A model generated the notes under the pieces. It saw only the letters and a program-made list of their open reading frames with translations, was not told where the DNA came from and ran no database searches. The position numbers and the translations under genes were made by a program. A stretch of 64,000 nucleotides of DNA from Streptococcus thoraltensis DSM 12221 (GTDB lineage: Bacteria; Bacillota; Bacilli; Lactobacillales; Streptococcaceae): NCBI RefSeq assembly GCF_000380145.1, contig NZ_KB904620.1:62001-126000 (forward strand), in the 5' to 3' direction. Shown piece after piece: positions 57,406 through 64,000 of the stretch. Each line of letters starts with the position of its first letter. The stretch's first letter is position 1.

Positions 57406-58308
57406 CTAAAATGCAAACTCAACAGTTACGAATTCAAAAGAATCTCGTAAATCTTCAAGGAGAAATGGTTTGAGATTAACCGAGTGTGAAATGAGGTCTA
57501 AATCAGTCGGATCAAGAATATGTACACGGATACTTATATGAGTACCTTGTTTGTAAATAAAAATATCCAAATCATGGTAGTGCTTATTGAAATGAGTTTG
57601 GAAAATATCATGGATGAGTGTTACGATTTGTTTGTTTCGTGTTGGTGATTGTGTGAATTCCTTAAAAGAATCCGTTAAAACAGCTAGGGGCTCTTTGTAG
57701 GAAAAAATAACAAGGATTAAGGTGATAAAAAAATCCGCTGTATAGTGGAGGAAGCCAAGGCTACTTTCTATCGGAATGATTTTGAGGAGTAAAATGGAAA
57801 TACCAACGCCCGCAGAAATAAGCCCATCGATAAAATTTCCTTTGCTTTCAGCCGCAATAATTGTGGATAAATTATTGATTTGATGATTTTTCTGACGATT
57901 ATAAAAACCTAAACTAAAACACAGGATAACCATCGTAATGGTGTAGGGAAGAACCAGATTTGTCTCAATGAGACTCCCTTTTCCTTGGCTAAAATAGGCG
58001 TACGCAGCAGCACTGGTTTCTAAGAGTGTGATGATTAGCAACATAAGCGTAGCGATGGATTTTAAAATACCGTATAGTGGCTCTAAGAAATACATACCAT
58101 TTGGAAAAGTAGCTGTTTTACGATGACTATTGATAGAGATGAAGACGGCTGCCAAAGTTGATATGAATGCAATTAAGGAGAAAACACCATCTAAAAGAAG
58201 GGCGTTTAAATCAGTTACAATATAGATAATCAGCCCAGCAAGCCCAATGATAAAATTTCCAATTGTTGAGACAATGAGTGACTGCCTCTCAACTTGTTTT
58301 TGAGTCAT
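57406..58308 (-). CDS. cation diffusion facilitator (CDF) family transporter
   Basis: 300 residues, six membrane helices in the first 210 residues and a cytosolic C-terminal domain. The usual metal-binding Asp is seen in the second helix (LLLDGVFSLIAF, D-x3-S type) and in GNFIDGLISAGVG (helix V). CDF proteins export divalent metals such as Zn, Mn or Fe in exchange for protons. The exact His/Asp set is not the standard HxxxD of zinc exporters, so a manganese-like or altered selectivity is possible. MITE copy 8 follows upstream of its start. Confidence 0.8.
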   Translation of the reverse strand: MTQKQVERQSLIVSTIGNFIIGLAGLIIYIVTDLNALLLDGVFSLIAFISTLAAVFISINSHRKTATFPNGMYFLEPLYGILKSIATLMLLIITLLETSAAAYAYFSQGKGSLIETNLVLPYTITMVILCFSLGFYNRQKNHQINNLSTIIAAESKGNFIDGLISAGVGISILLLKIIPIESSLGFLHYTADFFITLILVIFSYKEPLAVLTDSFKEFTQSPTRNKQIVTLIHDIFQTHFNKHYHDLDIFIYKQGTHISIRVHILDPTDLDLISHSVNLKPFLLEDLRDSFEFVTVEFAF

Positions 58309-58338
58309 ACCTGCTCCTTAAAAAAGAATTTCTTAGTT

Positions 58339-58549
58339 TTTAGTCTTTTGAGTCAACTTTGCTCTATCGTCACTTTCGATTTGCCCTACTCATACTCAAT
58401 GAAAATCAAAAGCAGACTAGGCGACACGCATGCAGATAGAACTGAAGGTCATCAAATCAAGTTAACAAGGTCAGCTTTTGATTTTCAAAGAGTATCAAGT
58501 ACTGTCCGCGTCTCAACTCCTTGTCTAAAAGTTAAGTCATTTGACTATA
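58339..58549 (+). mobile_element. MITE copy 8 (full, with BOX-like core)
   Basis: 211 bp, upstream of the CDF gene. The core reads TACTCAATGAAAATCAAAAG to GATTTTCAAAGAGTAT. It accounts for the short frame at 58294-58587, which is not a gene. Confidence 0.85.
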
Positions 58550-58662
58550 GTATAACAATTTTAAGAGGCTACTTCAAATGTAAATGAAATAGTCAGATAG
58601 TTTTTAAAGCAAAAAAACCAAGCAAAGAAGCCTGGTTTTTGGTTGAAATTCAGAAAATCGTT

Positions 58663-59628
58663 TTAAAGTCCCATGTTATAATCGTCATCTTGCATAGCTT
58701 CAACACTACCAAGGAGATAGCCATTACCAACCTGACTGAAGAAGTCATGGTTGGAGGTCCCTGTTGAAATACCATTCATAACAATCGGGTTAACATCATT
58801 TGCAGTATCTGGGAAAAGCGGATCTTGCCCCAGATTCATGAGAGCTTTGTTAGCGTTGTAACGAAGGAAAGTCATCACTTCCTCAGTCCAGCCGACATTG
58901 TCATAAAGCGTTTTGGTGTATAATTCCTCATTCTCATAGAGACTATAGAGTAAATCATACATCCATTCGCGGAATTCTTCTTGTTTTTCTTCTGGTAATT
59001 CATTGAAACCTAATTGGAATTTATAACCGATATAAGTTCCGTGAACAGATTCGTCACGGATAATCAATTTGATAATTTCAGCGACGTTAGCTAGCTTATT
59101 ATTGCCAAGATAATAAAGTGGGGTAAAGAAACCAGAGTAGAATAAGAAGGTTTCTAGGAAGGTAGAAGCGACTTTCTTTTGAAGAGCATCACCGTTTTTA
59201 TAAATTTCATTGATAATTTCAGCCTTACGTTGGAGGTAAGGATTGGTATTTGTCCACTCAAAAATATCTTCAATCTCTTTTTTAGTGTTTAGAGTTGAAA
59301 AGATAGAAGAGTACGATTTAGCATGGACAGATTCCATAAACTGGATATTGTTGAGAACAGCTTCTTCGTGAGGTGTACGAACATCGGCACGAATAGCTTC
59401 GACACCTGTTTCAGATTGAAGAGTATCAAGAAGGGTAAGACCACCGAAAACTTTACCGACAAGATCTTTTTCTTCGGCAGAAAGCTTACGCCAATCATCT
59501 AAGTCATTTGATAGGGGGATACGAGTATCAAGCCAGAATTGTTCCGTCAATTTTTCCCAAGTGGACTTATCGATAACATCCTCGATTTCATTCCAGTTGA
59601 TAGCTTCATAATAAGTAAAATGTGACAT
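58663..59628 (-). CDS. nrdF: class Ib ribonucleotide reductase, beta subunit
   Basis: 321 residues. Di-metal ligands and the radical Tyr are visible in the set GGLTLLDTLQSETGV, NIQFMESVHAKSYSSIF (Glu, His, Tyr) and IIRDESVHGTYIGYKFQ (Glu, His). It provides the tyrosyl radical for NrdE. Class Ib enzymes normally use a Mn2 centre activated by the flavoprotein NrdI, and the nearby nrdI is broken, so activation needs another nrdI or iron. It is separated from nrdE by 545 bp that contain no gene. Confidence 0.97.
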   Translation of the reverse strand: MSHFTYYEAINWNEIEDVIDKSTWEKLTEQFWLDTRIPLSNDLDDWRKLSAEEKDLVGKVFGGLTLLDTLQSETGVEAIRADVRTPHEEAVLNNIQFMESVHAKSYSSIFSTLNTKKEIEDIFEWTNTNPYLQRKAEIINEIYKNGDALQKKVASTFLETFLFYSGFFTPLYYLGNNKLANVAEIIKLIIRDESVHGTYIGYKFQLGFNELPEEKQEEFREWMYDLLYSLYENEELYTKTLYDNVGWTEEVMTFLRYNANKALMNLGQDPLFPDTANDVNPIVMNGISTGTSNHDFFSQVGNGYLLGSVEAMQDDDYNMGL

Positions 59629-60173
59629 GGGGACTCCTTAAAAACAGAAATAGTAAAAAACTTACGCTTATAGTTTAACATGAACAAGCAGCCAACTTCA
59701 AAATAAGCTGGCTGAATGTTTACTAAAGTTGCGGACAAGAAAGGGTAGTGTATGTAGAGTGAAGAAGCAACTCTAAGCAGTGCTAGGGGCTAGCAGGGCT
59801 TTATTTGACTTATCTATCAATTATAGTCTTTGAAAATCAACTTCAAACGTCCTTGACGTGATTTGATGAACTTTAGTGCTATCTGCATTGGTGTTGTTTC
59901 GTCTGATTTTGAGTTTCATTGAACATGAATCATTCATTCTTAATAGCTATAATAAATAGTAAGTTGCTAAGAGGCATTAGTTGCTATCAACCACTTTTCA
60001 ACCTAGTCTTGTCAGTTAGGAGAAACCTAACACCGTGAGCGACTTGAGTTTTTTATAAATTTAAATTAGTGACAAGACGGAAGAGATTCTTCATCACCCA
60101 GAAATGTCACTGTTAGTGAGGGAACTGGGTCATTTACGATAGCAGTTGCTGCCTTTAGATAGTAGGACTTTTG
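59629..60173. other. 545-bp spacer between nrdF and nrdE
   Basis: No coding sequence. It holds a solo BOX-like element (59822-59926), an inverted repeat CAGCCA / TGGCTG near 59691-59716 and GTTAGG / CCTAAC near 60016-60031. The last may be a weak terminator of nrdE; the first may be part of the nrdF leader. Confidence 0.45.
59822..59926. repeat. solo BOX-like repeat
   Basis: About 105 bp, TATAGTCTTTGAAAATCAAC to GATTTTGAGTTTCATTGAAC. Matches pneumococcal BOX ends (ATACTCTTCGAAAATC and GATTTTCATTGAGTAT) in degenerate form and lacks the MITE right terminal repeat. Confidence 0.6.
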
Positions 60174-62336
60174 TTAAATCACGCAGCTTTCACATTGGTT
60201 AGCACCAACTTCATCACCATCGTCTGTGTAGGTACGAACGTAATAGATGGATTTGACACCTTTGTTGAAGGCATAGTTACGTAGGATAGACAAGTCACGT
60301 GTGGTTTGTTTAGTGTCGTTGCCTTTCCATTCGTAAAGTCCTGCAGGAATTTCACTACGCATGAAGAGCGTCAATGACAAACCTTGGTCAACGTGTTCTG
60401 TTGCAGCAGCGTAAACGTCGATAACTTTACGCATATCCATATCGTAGGCTGATTTGTAGTATGGGATAGTATCTGTTGAAAGTCCTGCAGCTGGGTAATA
60501 GATTTTCCCAATTTTTTTCTCTTGGCGTTCTTCAATGCGTTGGGTAATTGGGTGGATTGAAGCAGAAACGTCATTGATATAAGAGATAGAACCGTTTGGT
60601 GCAACTGCTAAGCGGTTTTGGTGGTAAAGCCCATCAGCCATAACTGATTGGCGAAGAGCTTCCCAATCTTCAGCTTGCGGAATAAAGTGGTCTTTGAAGA
60701 GGTCTTTAACAAGGTCTGATTTTGGTACAAACTGACCAGAAACATACTTGTCAAAATAGCTACCATCAGCATATTTAGAATTTTCAAAACCAACAAAACT
60801 TGTTTGACGTTCACGAGCAATCTCATTAGATGCAACTAGTGTCCAGTAATTAAGCAACATAAAGTAAATATCAGTGAACTCGATTGACTCAGGGCTTCCG
60901 TATTCAATGTGTTGCTGAGCAAGGAATGAATGAAGTCCCATAGCTCCAAGACCAAACGTATGGGCTTGTTCGTTACCATTTTTAATAGATGGAACAGCTT
61001 CGATACTTGATGAGTCCGTAACAAAAGTAAGCGCGCGTGTCATAGCCTTGATAGAACGACCGAAATCAGGTGAAGTCATCATGTTTACAACGTTGGTTGA
61101 GCCAAGGTTACATGAGATGTCAGTTCCCATTGAGAGGTAATTTTGTCCATCATCGATAAGACTTGGTTTTTGCACTTGAAGAATCTCTGAACACAAGTTT
61201 GACATGATGATTTTTCCATCAATTGGGTTAGAACGATTGGCAGTATCAACATTGACAATGTATGGATAACCTGATTCTTGTTGTAATTTAGAAATCTCAG
61301 TTTCTAAATCACGAGCCTTGATTTTTGTTTTACTAATCTTAGGATTGGCAACCAACTCATCGTATTTTTCAGTTATATCAATGTAGTTGAAAGGAATACC
61401 ATATTCTTTTTCGACGCTGTATGGGCTGAAGAGGTACATGTCTTCATTTTTGCGAGCTAATTCGTAGAATTTATCAGGAACGGTCACACCAAGTGAGAGG
61501 GTTTTAACACGGACTTTTTCATCAGCGTTCTCTTTCTTGGTAGAAAGGAAGGAAATGATGTCTGGATGGAAGACACTGAGATAAACCACACCGGCGCCTT
61601 GACGTTGTCCCAATTGATTTGAGTATGAGAAACTGTCTTCGAACAATTTCATCACTGGAACAACACCAGAAGCAGCTCCAGCAAAGCCTTTGATAGGTGC
61701 GCCTGCTTCACGAAGGTTTGAAAGAGAAATCCCAACACCACCACCGATACGTGATAATTGCAGCGCTGAGTTGATAGAACGACCGATTGAGTTCATATCA
61801 TCAGTTACTTGAATCAAGAAACAAGATACCAATTCACCACGACGGCTTCGACCAGCATTTAAGAAGGACGGTGTTGCCGGTTGATAACGTTGGTTGATCA
61901 TCTCTTTAGCCAAATCACGAGCTAATTCCTCATTGCCATCAGCGAAGTAGAGGGCATTAAACATAACGCGGTCTTCCATACTTTCCAAATAGGATTCGCC
62001 ATCATTTGTTTTGAGCGCATATTGTTGATGGAATTTATAAGCAGCCATAAATGACTTGAATTGGAAATTTTCGTTTTTTAGCTCTTGCGCTAATGATTCG
62101 ATAAATTCTTGACTGTATTTTTTGATAAAACCTGTTTCGATGTAGTCGTTTTCAATGAGATAATTGATTTTTTCTGTAATTGAAGTGAAAGGCATCATGT
62201 TAGGTTTGACATTTTCTTTAAAGAAAGCAGCGAGAGCTTCCTTGTCCTTATGCAAAGGAATTTGTCCATTAACTGGACGGTTAATTTCATTATTTAAACG
62301 GAAATAAGTAACGTTTCCTAAATCTTTAAGACTCAT
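60174..62336 (-). CDS. nrdE: class Ib ribonucleotide reductase, alpha subunit
   Basis: 720 residues. Active-site region ATPSFLNAGRSRRGELVSCFL (first redox Cys), GVGISLSNLREAGAPIKG, the thiyl Cys in IIMSNLCSEILQ, and the C-terminal Cys pair in CESCVI that takes electrons from NrdH. It reduces NDPs to dNDPs. In the nrdHE unit it is separated from nrdH by a decayed nrdI, whose original reading frame overlapped the nrdE start by 11 bp. Confidence 0.98.
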   Translation of the reverse strand: MSLKDLGNVTYFRLNNEINRPVNGQIPLHKDKEALAAFFKENVKPNMMPFTSITEKINYLIENDYIETGFIKKYSQEFIESLAQELKNENFQFKSFMAAYKFHQQYALKTNDGESYLESMEDRVMFNALYFADGNEELARDLAKEMINQRYQPATPSFLNAGRSRRGELVSCFLIQVTDDMNSIGRSINSALQLSRIGGGVGISLSNLREAGAPIKGFAGAASGVVPVMKLFEDSFSYSNQLGQRQGAGVVYLSVFHPDIISFLSTKKENADEKVRVKTLSLGVTVPDKFYELARKNEDMYLFSPYSVEKEYGIPFNYIDITEKYDELVANPKISKTKIKARDLETEISKLQQESGYPYIVNVDTANRSNPIDGKIIMSNLCSEILQVQKPSLIDDGQNYLSMGTDISCNLGSTNVVNMMTSPDFGRSIKAMTRALTFVTDSSSIEAVPSIKNGNEQAHTFGLGAMGLHSFLAQQHIEYGSPESIEFTDIYFMLLNYWTLVASNEIARERQTSFVGFENSKYADGSYFDKYVSGQFVPKSDLVKDLFKDHFIPQAEDWEALRQSVMADGLYHQNRLAVAPNGSISYINDVSASIHPITQRIEERQEKKIGKIYYPAAGLSTDTIPYYKSAYDMDMRKVIDVYAAATEHVDQGLSLTLFMRSEIPAGLYEWKGNDTKQTTRDLSILRNYAFNKGVKSIYYVRTYTDDGDEVGANQCESCVI

Positions 62337-62688
62337 TTGATAACATTCCTTTTACTATGTTAGTGTCTACTGCAGTACCACTAAATTCAAATGTGTAAAG
62401 TAGTAGTAGGTGATATTTTTGTGATAATTCCCTAGCTTCTCAACAGAAGTTAGGAGCAAAATTCCTATTGCCATTGCCGATAGTGTCCTGACAATGTGCT
62501 AGCTTGTCTTCAATGAAATCTTAGATATTATCAAAGTTATCATTGTGTGTTGGGATGATTAAAACAAGTTTGTCGTGATATTGAGGTGTTTGCCCATGCG
62601 TTGTTAATGAATAAGATCATCTTGAGCGAGCAAAAATTTTTGATGAATCTGGTCGTCTGACCAGCTAAGAGTGAAAGGCAACTTTCAA
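62326..62688 (-). pseudogene. nrdI: nrdI remnant (flavodoxin-like NrdI)
   Basis: Reading down from 62688 on the minus strand: KVAFHS, a frameshift, LAGQTTRFIKNF (the SGQTRRFIKKL start of NrdI), then LVLIIPTHNDNFDNI, a stop, DFIEDKLAHCQDTIGNGNRNFAPNFC (the GSGNRNF flavin motif), a stop, EARELSQKYHLLLLYTFEFSG and VDTNIVKGMLS to a TAA inside nrdE. Total 120 codons, the size of intact NrdI. The frame is disrupted by one frameshift and two in-frame stops. It lies in the canonical nrdH-nrdI-nrdE position. Confidence 0.9.
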
Positions 62689-62703
62689 TTGGTTTAACTT
62701 ATT

Positions 62704-62928
62704 TTAAACGATTTCTTTGAGTTTGGCAGGTTGGAAACCAGAGAAGACAATATCGCCAACTTGGATGACTGGAGCCGCTGCAAACCCTAAACTTTTAACG
62801 TATTCGATATGTTCAGGTTCTTCGTCAATATTGATTTCTTTGAAAGCAACGCCTTCTTTTTCTAAGAATTTTTTAGTCATTTTGCATTGCATACAATTGT
62901 TTTTTGAAAAAATAGTAATGTTACTCAT
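62704..62928 (-). CDS. nrdH: NrdH-redoxin
   Basis: 74 residues from the ATG at 62928, which has AAAGGAG upstream; a longer frame from 62955 has no such site. It has the glutaredoxin-like CMQC active site (N..NCMQCKMTKKFLE) and AAPVIQVGD. It reduces the C-terminal Cys pair of NrdE with electrons from thioredoxin reductase. First gene of the nrdH-(nrdI)-nrdE unit; promoter upstream with two NrdR boxes. Confidence 0.95.
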   Translation of the reverse strand: MSNITIFSKNNCMQCKMTKKFLEKEGVAFKEINIDEEPEHIEYVKSLGFAAAPVIQVGDIVFSGFQPAKLKEIV

Positions 62929-62958
62929 TTGATAATTCTCCTTTTTAAGTACCACAAT

Positions 62959-63053
62959 AGCATACCCAAAATTGGCTTAAATTGCAATAGATTGTTACTG
63001 ATAAAACACAAAATATAGTTATATGTTTTTGTTATACCCCAATATATTGTGTT
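62959..63053 (-). promoter_or_regulatory. nrdH promoter and paired NrdR boxes
   Basis: Two NrdR-box matches, ACACAAAATATAGTTA (63006-63021) and CCCAATATATTGTGTT (63038-63053), are 32 bp apart (start to start), about three helical turns. On the minus strand a promoter TTGCAA (62982-62987), 17 bp, TATGCT (62959-62964) lies between the boxes and nrdH. NrdR is the ATP/dATP-sensing repressor of ribonucleotide reductase genes. Confidence 0.75.
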
Positions 63054-63226
63054 TTGTTGAAAACAGGAAGAAAGCAGATGAAGACAGTATTCTTGCCAAT
63101 ATTTCCCTCAAAATGGATAAGGATTTCTTTTTATTGTCTCTTGAAAATGCCATACTATATTTTTAATTTGATAATGTAAGAAGACAGAAAGTAACCTGTA
63201 AATTTTTTCAATATAGATTATAAATC

Positions 63227-63255
63227 TTGAAAAAAAAAAAGCCTTATGTTATAAT
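63227..63255 (+). promoter_or_regulatory. ptsHI promoter with an A11 spacer tract
   Basis: TTGAAA (63227-63232), 17 bp, TATAAT (63250-63255) with an extended TG. The spacer begins with an 11-bp run of A (63230-63240), so slipped-strand changes would alter the -35/-10 spacing. Ribosome site AAAGGAG precedes ptsH. Confidence 0.75.
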
Positions 63256-63318
63256 TAGAAATTGTAAGGGTTATCATGGATGACTCAAAAATTTAAAAGA
63301 GAAAAAAGGAGAACCATC

Positions 63319-63582
63319 ATGGCTTCTAAAGATTTTCACATTGTAGCAGAAACAGGTATTCACGCTCGTCCAGCAACTTTGCTTGTTCAAACAGCTAGCA
63401 AATTCGCTTCAGACATCACTCTTGACTACAAAGGTAAAGCAGTTAACCTTAAATCAATCATGGGTGTTATGAGTCTTGGAGTTGGTCAAGGTGCTGACGT
63501 TACAATCTCTGCGGAAGGTGCAGATGCTGATGACGCTCTTGCTGCGATCGAAGAAACAATGACAAAAGAAGGATTGGCATAA
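63319..63582 (+). CDS. ptsH: phosphocarrier protein HPr
   Basis: 87 residues from the ATG at 63319, after AAAGGAG. His15 in [10 protein letters not shown] carries the phosphate from enzyme I; Ser46 in [11 protein letters not shown] is the HPr kinase target, and HPr-Ser-P is the corepressor of CcpA. It serves the beta-glucoside PTS at the left edge and all other PTS systems in the cell. Four nt separate it from ptsI. Confidence 0.98.
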
Positions 63583-63586
63583 TAAA

Positions 63587-64000
63587 ATGACAGAAATGCT
63601 TAAAGGAATTGCAGCGTCTGATGGTGTTGCTGTTGCTAAAGCATACTTATTGGTTCAACCGGATTTGTCATTTGAAACTGTTTCAGTTTCAGATACAGAT
63701 GCAGAAGAAGCTCGTCTGGATGCAGCTCTAGCGGCGTCTCAAGACGAGCTTTCTGTTATTCGTGAAAAAGCCGTAGGTACGCTTGGTGAAGAAGCAGCAG
63801 CCGTTTTTGATGCTCATTTAATGGTTCTTGCTGACCCAGAAATGATTGGTCAGATTAAAGAAACAATTCGTGCGAAACAAGTTAATGCAGAAGCTGGCTT
63901 GAAAGAAGTTACTGACATGTTCGTAACACTTTTTGAAGGTATGGAAGATAACCCATACATGCAAGAACGTGCGGCGGATATTCGTGACGTTGCAAAACGT
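63587..64000 (+). CDS. ptsI: PTS enzyme I, N-terminal part (truncated by the window)
   Basis: The first 138 residues, starting [21 protein letters not shown], the expected N-terminus of enzyme I. It contains the HPr-binding helical subdomain (about 25-140). The active-site His lies beyond the window. Translationally linked to ptsH. Enzyme I takes phosphate from phosphoenolpyruvate to HPr. Confidence 0.97.
   Translation, partial: MTEMLKGIAASDGVAVAKAYLLVQPDLSFETVSVSDTDAEEARLDAALAASQDELSVIREKAVGTLGEEAAAVFDAHLMVLADPEMIGQIKETIRAKQVNAEAGLKEVTDMFVTLFEGMEDNPYMQERAADIRDVAKR

Noticed and set aside
58294..58587. 97-codon ORF upstream of the CDF gene
   Set aside because: It is translated MITE copy 8.

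Overview
The window is a low-GC, AT-rich Gram-positive chromosome segment. Gene content and order point to a pyogenic-group Streptococcus: pepQ/ccpA divergent, alpha-amylase, two glycolipid glycosyltransferases, T-box-thrS, holA, sodA, queA/nagB divergent, coiA-pepF, prsA, T-box-alaS, nrdF-nrdE-nrdH and ptsH-ptsI. The species cannot be fixed from the sequence alone. The housekeeping backbone is interrupted by two accessory catabolic loci, and the right half is littered with short mobile repeats.

Region 1 (1-4.04 kb) is the end of a beta-glucoside PTS permease, an intact GH1 6-phospho-beta-glucosidase and a second, decayed GH1 gene. Region 2 (4.1-13.6 kb) is an acid-sugar locus. It has an SLC13-type permease, a divergent PrpR-N/AAA/Fis regulator, and a tight six-gene operon: DUF1537 kinase, Fe-alcohol dehydrogenase, DapA/NanA-fold aldolase, PdxA2-like dehydrogenase, YhcH-family protein and a cytoplasmic Asp-box (sialidase-fold) protein. 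Three related operator-like dyads occur upstream of the permease and the operon. The promoter-proximal one lies about 60 bp before each predicted start, which suggests one regulator activates both units. The kinase plus PdxA2 pair indicates breakdown of a C4 acid sugar phosphate to a triose phosphate. The remaining enzymes suggest that the real substrate is a larger conjugate that has not been described.

Region 3 (13.6-26.4 kb) is backbone: glyoxalase, nitroreductase, ClC channel, LOG-family hydrolase, pepQ, ccpA, amylase, two GT4 glycosyltransferases and thrS with a threonine T-box. Region 4 (26.36-33.04 kb) is a 6.4-kb island inserted exactly between two near-identical copies of the thrS terminator. 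It carries a PucR-type regulator and a divergent operon of a carbamoyltransferase, a YfcC-family carrier, a guanidino-group-modifying enzyme of the ADI/DDAH superfamily and a D-2-hydroxyacid dehydrogenase. This looks like an uncharacterised route for a guanidino or ureido compound.

Region 5 (33-64 kb) is backbone again: a DUF3114-like gene, a two-component system with a PepSY protein, holA, sodA, a beta-lactamase-fold protein, queA, nagB, a glutathionyl-hydroquinone reductase homologue, coiA, pepF, an O-methyltransferase, prsA, a LURP-one protein and alaS under one alanine T-box, transporters, the class Ib ribonucleotide reductase genes and ptsHI. Eight copies of one MITE family lie between these genes. 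Full copies (about 210-225 bp) enclose a BOX-like core; short copies (about 107 bp) lack it. A clear nrdI fossil sits between nrdH and nrdE. Four genes have a -10 box only 6-7 nt before the start codon, suggesting leaderless mRNAs.
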